In this document: in pieces, positions 54,951 to 63,209 of the stretch
How the letters are laid out: the number at the start of each line of letters is the position of its first letter
Position numbering within the stretch: position 1 is the first letter of the stretch
Source: AP-15 sp963738185
GTDB lineage: Bacteria > Pseudomonadota > Alphaproteobacteria > ATCC43930 > CGMCC-115725
DNA: 64,000 nt
Direction of reading: 5' to 3'
Assembly: GCA_963738185.1 (NCBI GenBank)
Contig: CAVTVA010000003.1
Span: forward strand, 806,001 to 870,000
Notes under the pieces: generated by a model
The model's input: only the letters and a program-made list of their open reading frames with translations
Databases searched by the model: none
Told to the model about the DNA's origin: nothing
Made by a program: the position numbers and the translations under genes

Positions 54951-56171
54951 ATGGATGCCTGGTGGCAGTGCGAGATCCCCTACCCGTTCGTGCCCAAGCA
55001 TGTGCTCGACGCCGCCGACTCGGTGCGCGGCAGCCTGCCGAACAAATATTGCGACCCGAAAGTCGCCGCCGATCTGTTCGAGGAGGTGATCGACGAATTT
55101 CTGCTATGCGACGCGATGGGCATGAACGTGCTGGCGATCGAGCACCATGCCGGCATCAACTCCTTGTTGGGCGCGAACCCGATGCTGGTCGGCATCCTCG
55201 CCCGCCAGACGCGACAAGCCCGCATCCTCAGCCTCGGCACCCTCGTCTCGCTGCGCCAGGACCCGGTGCGGGTCGCCGAGGAATACGCCACCGCCGATGT
55301 GATCTCGCGCGGCCGGCTCGAAATCGGCTTTGTCAAATCGGGCGGCACCGAGATGCCCTCGGCCAACGCCAACCCGGTCGGCAATGTCGAGCGCTACTGG
55401 GAGGCGATTGACCTGATCAAAAAGGCGCTTTCCGAGCATGACGGGCCGTTCAGCTGGGAGGGCAAGCACTTCACCCACCGCCACGTCAACATCTGGCCGC
55501 CGCCTTATCAGCGCCCGCACCCGCGGATGTGGTCGGCGACCGGCGACCCGGAGACCGCCGAGGAAGTCGGCCGGCGCGGCATGGTCCATGTGCTGGTCTT
55601 GCGCGGGCCGGAGGGCACCAAACGTGCCTATGAGGCATATCGGCGCGCGCGGTCCGAGGCCGGGCTGCCCAAGGTCACGACCGACAATTTCGCCTACGCC
55701 GCTTTTGTTTATGTCGGCGATACCGAGGAGGAAGGGCTGGAGATTGGCGCCAAGCTCTTATGGTTCCTGAACACCAGCCTCAAATCGGCGCCGCAGCATT
55801 CGCGGCTGATGCCGGGCGCCTTCCCGCCCGAGCGCGCGCCCGCCGCCTATCGCACCGCACCCCGCCCGGCCGCCGAGCCAAACCTCGTCAACGCCGAAAA
55901 GGGTGTCGCGAGCGCCGGCGAGAACATCCGGCGGCTGATGTCGATCGACGCCGAGGAAGCCAAGGCGATGGGCATCCTGTTCGCCGGCAACCCCGACAGC
56001 GTCACCCGTCAGATCCTGGAGTTCTACGACAAGGTCGGCGGCTTTGGCCATTTGAGCATGATCGGCCGCTCCGGCTTTATGACCCACGCCGAATCGGAAA
56101 AGGGCATACGCCTGTTCGCGAAAGAGGTTCTGCCGCGCCTGCAAGAGATCCAGCCAGTCACCGTCGGCTAG
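54951..56171 (+). CDS. luciferase-like (LLM) flavin-dependent monooxygenase
   Basis: 406-residue TIM-barrel enzyme using reduced FMN/F420-type flavin. Motifs are VLAIEHHAGINSLLGANPML, LSLGTLVSLRQDPVRVAEEY, DVISRGRLEIGFVKSGGTEM and HPRMWSATGDPETAEEVGRR. C-terminal AGNPDSVTRQILEFYDKVGG is also typical. The ATG at 54951 follows GGAG; a TTG six codons upstream is less likely. Such enzymes oxidise aldehydes, ketones, sulfonates or N-heterocycles; a flavin reductase is not visible here. Confidence 0.88.
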   Translation: MDAWWQCEIPYPFVPKHVLDAADSVRGSLPNKYCDPKVAADLFEEVIDEFLLCDAMGMNVLAIEHHAGINSLLGANPMLVGILARQTRQARILSLGTLVSLRQDPVRVAEEYATADVISRGRLEIGFVKSGGTEMPSANANPVGNVERYWEAIDLIKKALSEHDGPFSWEGKHFTHRHVNIWPPPYQRPHPRMWSATGDPETAEEVGRRGMVHVLVLRGPEGTKRAYEAYRRARSEAGLPKVTTDNFAYAAFVYVGDTEEEGLEIGAKLLWFLNTSLKSAPQHSRLMPGAFPPERAPAAYRTAPRPAAEPNLVNAEKGVASAGENIRRLMSIDAEEAKAMGILFAGNPDSVTRQILEFYDKVGGFGHLSMIGRSGFMTHAESEKGIRLFAKEVLPRLQEIQPVTVG

Positions 56172-56240
56172 TCCGTCCCGAGAGATTGCTAACGTTCAAA
56201 ACACTCGTCCAGCATTCGCACAAAACGATTCAAAGTCGTC

Positions 56241-56304
56241 TTGCGCGGGCTTGTCCCGGGTATCCACGTCCTTGCCTCCGGCGTCCAAGGCGTGGATGCC
56301 CAGG
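56241..56304. repeat. short relative of the 44191 palindrome
   Basis: Contains GGGCTTGTCCCGGGTATCCA and the pair CCACGTCCTTG/CAAGGCGTGG. The block order matches the element at 44191-44282 but it is shorter and more diverged. The rest of the 284-bp gap shows only a small GC-rich repeat (GCGCAGTGCGCGCCGTGCG). Confidence 0.7.
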
Positions 56305-56455
56305 GATCAAATCCGCAGGCTGAAGGCCCACCGGTCAAGCTCGGCCGCGGCGAACTCGGGGCGAAAGGGGGCACAACCATTCACGGCTCGCGGTAAGCTC
56401 TGCGGGCTCCGTGGATGCACTGCGCGAAGTGCGCGCAGTGCGCGCCGTGCGGCCG

Positions 56456-57328
56456 TCACTTTCGCACGAACTTGTCGACGCTGCGGTCCTGGGTCAACCC
56501 GGCATAGATGTCGCCGCGTGAATCGACGCCAATGCCGTGGATATGGCGGCTCTCCATGCGGACGAGCACGGTTCCCTGTGCATCACGCACGCAGACATAG
56601 GCGGGCTTGCCGCCGTCCTCCTGCTCGGCGATATAGAAATTGCCGTCCTTGCCGCGGGTGATGTCGTTGGGGCCGCCCATGCCGGTCCATTGGCCGAGGA
56701 AGTCGCCTTCCGGCGTGAAGATCTGAATGCGCTGGTTCGAGCGGTCGGCGACGTAAAGGTTGCCGTCATCGTCAAACGCGATGCTGTGCGGCAGGTGAAA
56801 CTGGCCCTCGCCATGGCCCGGCGTGCCCCACGACTTGACCAGCCGGCCGTCGCGGGTGAACCGGTGGACGCGGGAGTTGCGGTAGCCGTCGGTCACGTAA
56901 ATGTCCCCGTTGGGGTGGGCGATCATCTCGGTCGGGTGATTGAATGGCCCCGCCGCCCGCGCCGCCAGCCATGGCGACCCAACGCATCCGGTATCGGAAT
57001 GGACGCCGCGCTGGCCCAGCTCCAATATGGGTTTGCCGTCCAAGGTGAACGATTTTGCGACCGAGTCCGAGCGATCGGTCGTGTAGACGATGTCGCCGAC
57101 GATCTTCAGACCATGCGGGTCGGTAACCTCGCCGCTGCCCCAGGCGCCCAGATGCTTCCCCTCGCGGTCGAACACCACCACCGGGGGGTCCGTGCGCTGG
57201 AACACGTAAACGCGGTCCTGCGAATCAGTGGCCACCCTGCTGATCATCCCGAACGCTGCCCCGTTCGGCAATTTGAAGAAATCGGGGATCAGCTCGTAGG
57301 TATATTCGCCGGTGCCAACTTGTGTCAT
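56456..57328 (-). CDS. NHL-repeat beta-propeller protein (peptidyl-amidating-lyase-like)
   Basis: 290-residue protein without a signal peptide. Repeats of the form FNHPTEMIAHPNGDIYVTDG, LPHSIAFDDDGNLYVADRS and GGPNDITRGKDGNFYIAEQE mark a six-bladed NHL propeller; the His/Asp pattern resembles the peptidyl-hydroxyglycine amidating-lyase family. Its role is unknown; such genes often accompany oxygenase clusters. The ATG at 57328 follows GGGAGA; an ATG ten codons upstream is less likely. It is transcribed after the oxygenase pair at 57530-59313. Confidence 0.85.
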   Translation of the reverse strand: MTQVGTGEYTYELIPDFFKLPNGAAFGMISRVATDSQDRVYVFQRTDPPVVVFDREGKHLGAWGSGEVTDPHGLKIVGDIVYTTDRSDSVAKSFTLDGKPILELGQRGVHSDTGCVGSPWLAARAAGPFNHPTEMIAHPNGDIYVTDGYRNSRVHRFTRDGRLVKSWGTPGHGEGQFHLPHSIAFDDDGNLYVADRSNQRIQIFTPEGDFLGQWTGMGGPNDITRGKDGNFYIAEQEDGGKPAYVCVRDAQGTVLVRMESRHIHGIGVDSRGDIYAGLTQDRSVDKFVRK

Positions 57329-57529
57329 TGCCCGTCTCCCTTGCGGAAATATCAGCACGAAAACCCTTTGCCGCTTTGAGCGGCGCTATGTCCATCTCCC
57401 CCTGTTGTTGGCGATCACGATAGCCGATTTCTGCCTCCAAGCCGATATGCTCCGGATTCTCGCTCAGCCGCAGCGGTTAAGGCGCTTGGCTTGGCGCCTG
57501 CGCGAGGAAGGAAGCGCACCGGGACGCGA

Positions 57530-58024
57530 TTACACCGGGTAGACCAGCGAGGTTGGGACGATTGTCGAATTGTAGATGCAGGTCCGTTCGGCGAAGCGCA
57601 ATTGGCCGCCTTCGTCGACGACCCGGTCCCGGTATTGGCCGCACAGGAACAATTCGGACGGGCGGTCGGCCATGGTTTGGAACAGGGCGAAGCTCGCGGT
57701 CAGGCGCCACCCGTCGGGGCTGATGTCGCGCAGCCGGATGTTGCCGGTCAAATGCCTGACCGTGCGCGGCGCGTAGAGTGCCGTTTCGCGGATCGCCACG
57801 ACCCGATCCATCAGCATGCCTCGGCTCTCGCAGTAGATCAGCGCGATCGGCAATCCCTGCTCGAAATTCTCGCGCGGCATGACCCGGTAGAGGCAGTCCT
57901 CGGTGAAAAAATCGGGCCAGCGCTCGAATTCGCCCTCGTCGAGCGCGTCGGCATAGGCGCAATAGAGATCGGCCAGCCGCATGCGCAGCGCCGCCGAAGC
58001 ATCGAGACCGGGTGCGGCGATCAT
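57530..58024 (-). CDS. aromatic-ring-hydroxylating dioxygenase beta subunit (copy 2)
   Basis: 164-residue NTF2-like subunit, intact. Landmarks are LYCAYADALDEGEFERWPDF, CLYRVMPRENFEQG, ESRGMLMDRVVAIRETALYA and YNSTIVPTSLVYPV. It is a diverged paralogue of the protein at 45720. The ATG at 58024 lies within the end of the alpha gene's downstream gap, 15 bp after its stop, so the two form an operon. Confidence 0.9.
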   Translation of the reverse strand: MIAAPGLDASAALRMRLADLYCAYADALDEGEFERWPDFFTEDCLYRVMPRENFEQGLPIALIYCESRGMLMDRVVAIRETALYAPRTVRHLTGNIRLRDISPDGWRLTASFALFQTMADRPSELFLCGQYRDRVVDEGGQLRFAERTCIYNSTIVPTSLVYPV

Positions 58025-58038
58025 CGCGACCGCGCCGG

Positions 58039-59313
58039 TCAGAGACCCATCACCCGGCGATAATGCTGATAGAAGCCGCGGATCGCGGTCTCGGTGACCA
58101 TATGCGGCTCGTCGTGAACCGCCCGGCCGCCCATCTCGGCGACGCATTCGGCCTGAGTGTTGGCCTCGATCCCGGCCTGCGACAGCAGCATCGCCTCGCT
58201 GTCGTCGAGCGAAACCAGGCCCGCCGGCCCCATCAGATTGGCTTGCCGCAAGCGGCGCTGGCGCATCTGGGCGGTGTCATCGGCATAGCCGAAAAAGGTC
58301 CAGGCGAGATCGAACTGCCCGGCGTCGATCGGCACGATCTGGCGGGTCGCCAGGGTGTTCGACTGCTGCTGCACGATCAGGTTCGGCCACAGGGTCTGCA
58401 TCACCACCGTCGCTTCGCCGGGAAACTCGCGCACCGGGTCCAAGAGGCGCGGATCGCGCAGCGAGAAATTCGATTTGAACGCGCGCATCTGCCGGGTGGC
58501 CTCGTTCTCGCGCTGCTCGCCCTTGCGGCTGACCAGCACGGCATGCCGCCCGGTCGGGTCCATCTCGATGGCCGAGCGTTGGTCGAGGCGGAACAGCCCA
58601 AAGGTCACCAGGAACACGTGCAATAGGCTGGCGTGATACGGGTCCTTGATGTTCTCGAACATCAGCTTCCAGTTGCTGGGAATCCGCTGGCGCAGATAGC
58701 CGAGCACAACCAGCCCACGCCCGTCGAAGACGCGGTCGAAATAGCCGAGCATGGTGTCGCCGAGATAATCTTCCAACGGCTCGGTCTCAGCGGAGAAGCT
58801 GGCGAACACGACGCCGTGCCGCGAGGTCACCGCCAGGCGTCCCAGCCCATGCTCCTCCGGACGGAAATCGGCTGGCATGCCGCCTTGCCCGCGAAAGCCG
58901 CGGCGGAACGGCACGCCCAAGAGCTTGCCGGAAAGATCATAGGTCCATTGGTGATAGGGGCAGACGAACTCCTTGACCCTGCCGCGCGCGGCCGAGCAGA
59001 ACTGCGCGCTCCTATGGGCGCAGCGGTTGACCAGCACGCGAATTTTGCCCGCCGTGTCGCGCACCGCGACGACCTCGCGGGTGCCAAGCCGGCTGCGCTT
59101 AAAGTCGCCGGGCGTCGGGATTTCGGCTTCAAGGCAGACGTAGAGCCAGCTCTCACCGGCAAAGACGCGCTCCTGCTCGTGCGCGAACAGGCCAGGGTCG
59201 GTATAAACCCAGTTCGGGATGCGCGAGCAGCCGGCATCGGGCCAGCGCCGATCGGGCAATCTCTCGGTTGCTCGCTCGATCAGCGGGGCGGGGGACCCAT
59301 CGGCTGGCGGCAT
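58039..59313 (-). CDS. Rieske non-heme iron ring-hydroxylating oxygenase alpha subunit (copy 2)
   Basis: 424-residue catalytic subunit. Rieske ligands are NRCAHRSAQF and EFVCPYHQWTYDLSGKLL; mononuclear iron ligands are in ENIKDPYHASLLHVF. The segments GFRGQGGMPADFRPEEHG and PSNWKLMFENIKDPYHASLL align directly with copy 1 (46381), so the two are paralogues, but the C-terminal substrate-pocket regions differ. No ferredoxin or reductase gene is adjacent. Confidence 0.92.
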   Translation of the reverse strand: MPPADGSPAPLIERATERLPDRRWPDAGCSRIPNWVYTDPGLFAHEQERVFAGESWLYVCLEAEIPTPGDFKRSRLGTREVVAVRDTAGKIRVLVNRCAHRSAQFCSAARGRVKEFVCPYHQWTYDLSGKLLGVPFRRGFRGQGGMPADFRPEEHGLGRLAVTSRHGVVFASFSAETEPLEDYLGDTMLGYFDRVFDGRGLVVLGYLRQRIPSNWKLMFENIKDPYHASLLHVFLVTFGLFRLDQRSAIEMDPTGRHAVLVSRKGEQRENEATRQMRAFKSNFSLRDPRLLDPVREFPGEATVVMQTLWPNLIVQQQSNTLATRQIVPIDAGQFDLAWTFFGYADDTAQMRQRRLRQANLMGPAGLVSLDDSEAMLLSQAGIEANTQAECVAEMGGRAVHDEPHMVTETAIRGFYQHYRRVMGL

Positions 59314-59550
59314 GGCAGGCTCCGGCGGCAGGTTTCGCGCGGCCTCACTCTACACGGCGCACACCGCTGCGGCGATGCGGCAATCGACTGCCGCGACGAG
59401 GCGGTTGCGCAGCTTGCTCATACGCCGGCAGCATTCGATCACCGATCACGCATAAGATGCTGAGGGCGAGGCTTTGTTTGCCCGGTAACGGCGAGTTAGC
59501 CGAACCGTTTGCGAACTTTGTTCAGAACCAATTGAAACGGTTCAGAGACA

Positions 59551-59594
59551 TGGTAGCGGGAGAGGGATTTGAACCCCCGACCTTGGGATTATGA
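59551..59594 (-). other. 3' fragment of a tRNA gene (attachment site)
   Basis: On the minus strand the 44 bp from TCATAATCCCAAGG to CCCGCTACCA are the 3' half of a tRNA: anticodon loop ending CATAA, the 3' anticodon stem, the T-arm GGGGGTTCAAATCCC and acceptor strand plus CCA. The 5' half is absent; TAGCGGG does not occur upstream. The best reading is elongator tRNA-Met (CAT). Next to an integrase this is the classic duplicated att core, with the intact tRNA expected at the other end of the element, beyond the window. Confidence 0.8.
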
Positions 59595-59683
59595 TGCCGC
59601 TCTGTCAACCGATATAGATACGGTGAGTCATTGCAGACTGGTTAACATGGCCATGTTGCAAATCATCCAGTTTTTGTCGCAGA

Positions 59684-60884
59684 TCACCCGACCAACGCCA
59701 GCTCGCCGGCCGCGAACCTGGCCTGATCGTCTTCATCGTCGGGAAACAGGCCGCCGTAGATATCGAAGGTCATCTGAATCGAGCATGGCCGAGGAGCGCC
59801 TGTAGCCGTTTCGGCGGTGAAGCCTTGCTCGATCGCCCATGACGCGAAGAAATGTCGCAGCGCGTGAAATCCGTATTTCGGGCGTCTGCTCCATAACCGG
59901 CGTCCCATCGTTACCGATGTCGGCTTCCCTTTCTGCAGCCCCTAACCGGCTCCATGATGCTTGCGTATCATAGGCGTGATTCTCGACGTTCGCTGTAGCC
60001 GTTCGGGAAGATTAGCGATGTTCGCATGGTTCTCGATCTTGCCTGCGCCGTTCGGGAACGCGAGCCCAAGCTCGCTGGGCACGCCAGCCGCCATTCTCGC
60101 AGTACGTTGAGGACCATCGGCGCTATCGGGATCTTGCGGTCGCCAGCGTCCGACTTAGGCGAACCCCGATCTCGTTCCAGGCATCCGCCCGCTGGTGCAC
60201 GTGCAGCACCTTCCGCTCGAAATCGACCGCATCCCAGGTGAGGCCGCGCAGCTCGGATGAGCGCATGCCGGTGAAGATCGCCGTAATCAGCAGCGGACGC
60301 CACCGACGCTCGGCCTTCGCCACAATCACGTTGATCTCTTCCTTTGATGGAATGTCACGCCCGGCCACCAGCTTGCGCTTTTCCCGCTTTTTCGCGGCGA
60401 CGCGTACCGACAGCGCCGCATTCTGTGCGACCAGGCCGCGGCGCTGCGCCTCGCCGAGAATGCTTTTCAGGCTGGCCAGCACCTTGCGCGCCATCGGTCG
60501 CGAGCCCTTGCGCAGGAGATCGTCGCGGAAGGCCTCGATCGTCGGCGCCGACAGCCGGGCGAGCTTTTCGTTGCCGATCCGGGACGGCTTGATATGCAGG
60601 TCGACGTGGTTGCGGTATTGACGCAGGGTGGAGCGTTCCAGATTTTCGAGCTTGCCCTTCTCGATCCATAGTTCGGCCGCTTCGGCGACGGTGATGCTGG
60701 CATTCTCCGGCGTATGCACGCCGCGGGCGACTTCCCCCTGCGCCGTCACCAGCCAGGCCTTTGCCTCGCGCTCGCGGGCGAAGGTCTTGATATGCCGCTT
60801 GCCGCCCTGGTCGAAATAGTCGGCGATCCAAGCGGTCTGCTCGCCCTTTCTGCTGGTCCACGTCCGCTTGCGTACCTTTGCCAT
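59684..60884 (-). pseudogene. tyrosine-recombinase integrase, disrupted
   Basis: Phage/island integrase. The N-terminal two-thirds is intact: a SAM-like DNA-binding region (TVAEAAELWIEKGKLENLER, TLRQYRNHVDLHIKPSRIG) and the catalytic start TGMRSSELRGLTWDAVDFE (Arg). After WNEIG the frame changes (SPKSDAGDRKIPIAPMVLNV), then FPNGAGKIENHANIAN, a stop, a second diverged FPNG block, and finally KYGFHALRHFFASWAIEQGF (His, Arg) and SIQMTFDIYGGLFPDDED (Tyr). The RLQALLGH box lies in yet another frame. Both +1 and -1 shifts and missing residues indicate real decay. It lies 90 bp from the tRNA fragment. Confidence 0.88.
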
Positions 60885-60983
60885 CGCGACCACCTATGCG
60901 TTCATCGGTTCCGATCGGCTCCGAACGGTTCCGATTGTGTCGCAATTTTTTCCGATAGTCAAGTGGCGAAAAATGAGCAGCCC

Positions 60984-61337
60984 ATGGATGATATCGTCGC
61001 TTCAATCTTAGCCGAAGTGGCCATGGAGGACGCGCGCGATTACCTTGCCAGAGGGCGCCGTTTCCGGGCTTATGAGACCAAAGGAATTGAGGGACGTTGG
61101 GTTGCTGCTTCAAAAGCGTGGGATGGAGCGGCGGATCATCCCGCGCTTCGAGACCTTACGGATGCAGCGGCCGAGCTCAGAATCCGTGGCGTTGAACCGC
61201 CCTATGAAGCGGCAAGAGCGGAATGGGATAGATTGTGTTCATTAATTAAACCAGAAAACGAAGACCCCGAGGGATGGAAAAATGTGCGGCAGGCTATGAG
61301 AGATATTCTCAGTAAACGAGACGTAGATCGCCATTAG
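60984..61337 (+). CDS. 117-residue hypothetical protein of the integrated element
   Basis: Not recognised. Only gene in the element on the plus strand, divergent from the integrase. Predicted soluble and helical (MDDIVASILAEVAMEDARDY, MRDILSKRDVDRH) with acidic pI. Codon use is less GC-biased than the chromosome (many A/T third bases), which fits recent acquisition. The start ATG lacks a strong ribosome site; a GTG seven codons upstream is possible. Confidence 0.55.
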   Translation: MDDIVASILAEVAMEDARDYLARGRRFRAYETKGIEGRWVAASKAWDGAADHPALRDLTDAAAELRIRGVEPPYEAARAEWDRLCSLIKPENEDPEGWKNVRQAMRDILSKRDVDRH

Positions 61338-61579
61338 ATACGCCCCGCCTGCGGCATCCCGCCGCACCCCGCTTCCTCGAATTCATCTTCCGGGATATTG
61401 GCGACGCGGAGAGCTGTTTTCCGCTGGCGCTCGGAGAGGCCGGCCTCAGTTGCGGCACGCGCTCGTCCATTCGGGACGGCGCCGGCCTGAATGGTCCCGT
61501 CATCCCTACGAACCTGCTTGCCGCGCGCCTCTTCGATCGCCCGCAGCAGCTCGCCGCAGCGGCGGCTCGCTCGGGCCAA
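61334..61579 (-). CDS. ParB-like phage protein fragment
   Basis: About 81 residues from a TTG. LLRAIEEARGKQV, a short linker and ATEAGLSERQRKTALRVANI resemble the C-terminal part of phage ParB/Spo0J-like proteins, which carry a helix-turn-helix of this type before PEDEFE. The parent families are larger, so this is probably a remnant. A rho-independent terminator directly overlaps the proposed start, so expression is doubtful. Confidence 0.45.
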   Translation of the reverse strand: MARASRRCGELLRAIEEARGKQVRRDDGTIQAGAVPNGRARAATEAGLSERQRKTALRVANIPEDEFEEAGCGGMPQAGRI

Positions 61580-61606
61580 AAGAAAAGCCCCGCCGGAGGG
61601 CGGGGC
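61578..61606 (-). terminator. rho-independent terminator 1
   Basis: Minus strand: stem GCCCCGCC/GGCGGGGC with a 4-base loop followed by TTTTCTTTT. Nearly the same design as the terminator 75 bp upstream. Confidence 0.85.
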
Positions 61607-61679
61607 AAGGTTGTAACAGGGAGCGGACACGCTCGCTCTGGGTCGTGTCCGATGCGGACCATAGCACATGGCCGCGGGC

Positions 61680-61714
61680 AAAAAGAAAGCCCCGCAGCAG
61701 AGATAGCGCGGGGC
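61680..61714 (-). terminator. rho-independent terminator 2
   Basis: Minus strand: stem GCCCCGC/GCGGGGC with a 12-base loop followed by TTTCTTTTT, 77 bp after the stop of the 104-residue gene. It ends the short-gene operon of the element. Confidence 0.85.
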
Positions 61715-61790
61715 AAGGTAGAGCGGGGTGGATATGTTGCCGCTCGCCCCCTCTTACGCTTCGGATGGGCGCCGCATCCCCGTCCGGCGA

Positions 61791-62105
61791 TCAGGCGGCG
61801 ATCAGCGCCCGGATACCGGCGATGATCGTCTCGGCGAGCTGCCCCCGCACGTCGTCATCATCGATGCAGTGCCACCTGTCGGGGCTGCCGGTTGCCAGCC
61901 GGACTTGTGCGATCAGGCCTTCTGCCGAGGTCGCGACGGTGCTGACGATGCGCCGGTCGAGCCTGTCGGAAGCCCGGCTGGCGCGATCCCTTCGGCGGTA
62001 ATAGCTGTCCTCGTCCTGCGCGTCATAGCTCGCCTCGCAGGCTTCTTGGAGCGCTAAACGCTTGATGACCAGCACCGCGGCCGGATCGCGGAGGTTGGCG
62101 GTCAT
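61791..62105 (-). CDS. 104-residue hypothetical phage-type protein
   Basis: Not recognised. Helical and charged: AAVLVIKRLALQEACEASYD, a YYRRRDRASRASDRLDRR stretch and a C-terminal DVRGQLAETIIAGIRALIAA. Its ATG overlaps the stop of the preceding gene (ATGA), so it is translated with it; a longer upstream frame was rejected. Followed by a strong terminator. Confidence 0.65.
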   Translation of the reverse strand: MTANLRDPAAVLVIKRLALQEACEASYDAQDEDSYYRRRDRASRASDRLDRRIVSTVATSAEGLIAQVRLATGSPDRWHCIDDDDVRGQLAETIIAGIRALIAA

Positions 62106-62326
62106 CGCTGCGCCTCTTCCGCGGCCTCGGCCACGATCTCGCGCTGCCGCTGTGCCTCGTAAATCGCATCGACTGCCACCAGCGCCATCGTCGCGATCGA
62201 AAGCAGTAGACACTCACGGTTCCAATATTTGTCCGATGGATCGAATTTACGGGTTTTGATCCACGCCAGTGCTCTTGTCCGGATTCTCGACCACTCGCGG
62301 CCGCCGCTGACGATGGTCCTGCTCAT
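62102..62326 (-). CDS. small hypothetical protein with one hydrophobic segment
   Basis: Up to 74 residues ending IYEAQRQREIVAEAAEEAQR, with a hydrophobic stretch CLLLSIATMALVAVDAIY that could span the membrane. The start is uncertain because the upstream part overlaps the 52-residue gene in another frame; translation may begin nearer the hydrophobic segment. Stop overlaps the next start by four bases. Confidence 0.45.
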   Translation of the reverse strand: MSRTIVSGGREWSRIRTRALAWIKTRKFDPSDKYWNRECLLLSIATMALVAVDAIYEAQRQREIVAEAAEEAQR

Positions 62327-62405
62327 ACAGGCGGATGGCTGCGGCTCGATTCGCCGTCCACCAGGGTATCGTTGTGGGGTCATTGAGGATTGGCTGTTCA
62401 GACAT
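62247..62405 (-). CDS. 52-residue hypothetical protein
   Basis: Short gene with a good site (CGGGAG, 7 nt before ATG). The product is soluble and basic: SEQPILNDPTTIPWWTANRA then AAIRLYEQDHRQRRPRVVEN. No family is recognised. It begins the short operon leading to the terminator at 61680-61714. Confidence 0.55.
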   Translation of the reverse strand: MSEQPILNDPTTIPWWTANRAAAIRLYEQDHRQRRPRVVENPDKSTGVDQNP

Positions 62406-62652
62406 AAATCGCTCCCGTGATCGGCCTTGCGGCCATCGTCAGCGATCGGGCTGGCGCCGGGAGCTGATTACGCGGTATGAGCCGCGCGGAGTTATTCGAG
62501 CCGGTTGCCCGGCCTTATGTCCTCGCACTCCCGGCATGGTAGCCCGCGGAGGTCCGGGCATAGCAAAACCGTCTATATCGGGGACGGTTCCCGCTCATAC
62601 ATTCACGGCGTAATCAGCGCCACCGCCATCCTCGCGCCGAGCGCGCGACGCG

Positions 62653-62996
62653 TCAAGCCTCGCGCTCGTATCGAGCCAGCAAATCGAGCGCCGCGCCGAG
62701 CGGCGAGGCCGCCGCCGTCGCCGGGCCGTCGATCGTCTCAGGAACGCGACCGATACTGCGCGCCAGCGCCGCGGCCGGCACGCCATGTTGAAGGGCGACG
62801 CTGATCGCCACGCTCGCATCGGCCAGGATCGCGGCCAGCCCGGTGCCATCTTTGGCGCCCGATAGGAAACACCTCGGCTCGGCCGTCCCTGCGGGTCGAG
62901 CCCGACGCTCGCCGTCAGCCGCATGGTGCCGACTTCAATTTCCGTCGGTGCGGCATTTGCCCGCCGGTTCGGCAGGCGGGTGCGGATCGGGCTCAT
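62653..62996 (-). CDS. TSCPD-domain phage protein, two apparent +1 frameshifts
   Basis: About 113 residues once two extra bases (near 62876 and 62862) are removed. The first frame gives EIEVGTMRLTASVGLDPQGR; the corrected continuation gives VFLSGAKDGTGLAAILADAS then VAISVALQHGVPAAALARSI, the pattern of the TSCPD domain found at the end of class II ribonucleotide reductases and in stand-alone phage proteins. Its ATG overlaps the upstream stop (ATGA). Confidence 0.65.
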
Positions 62997-63208
62997 CGCA
63001 CATACCCCTGCGGCACCGGCCCGCTCGGCGGCCTGGCGATCTTTCGAATCGGCTCACCACCGGCGGAGAGCACCAGCCGGTCGGCGGCATCGGCCACAAC
63101 CCAAGTGTGCGACCAGTGCCAGCCGCCCGCATCATCATGGACCGCCAGCGCATCCCCATCTGATACGGGCAGGATCAAGCTGCCGGCCGGGATTCCAGCC
63201 TCGGCCAC
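62993..63208 (-). CDS. 71-residue hypothetical phage-type protein
   Basis: From a GTG two bases after the upstream stop. Short beta-rich product with LILPVSDGDALAVHDDAGG and WHWSHTWVVADAADRLVLSA. No family recognised. Its stop overlaps the TSCPD gene start by four bases, so the genes are translationally linked. Tight spacing and small size are phage-like. Confidence 0.6.
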   Translation of the reverse strand: MAEAGIPAGSLILPVSDGDALAVHDDAGGWHWSHTWVVADAADRLVLSAGGEPIRKIARPPSGPVPQGYVR

Positions 63209-63209
63209 C

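Noticed and set aside
59551..59630. Complete tRNA gene
   Set aside because: The 3' half is perfect but no matching 5' acceptor strand or D-arm exists on the minus strand upstream; it is an attachment-site fragment.
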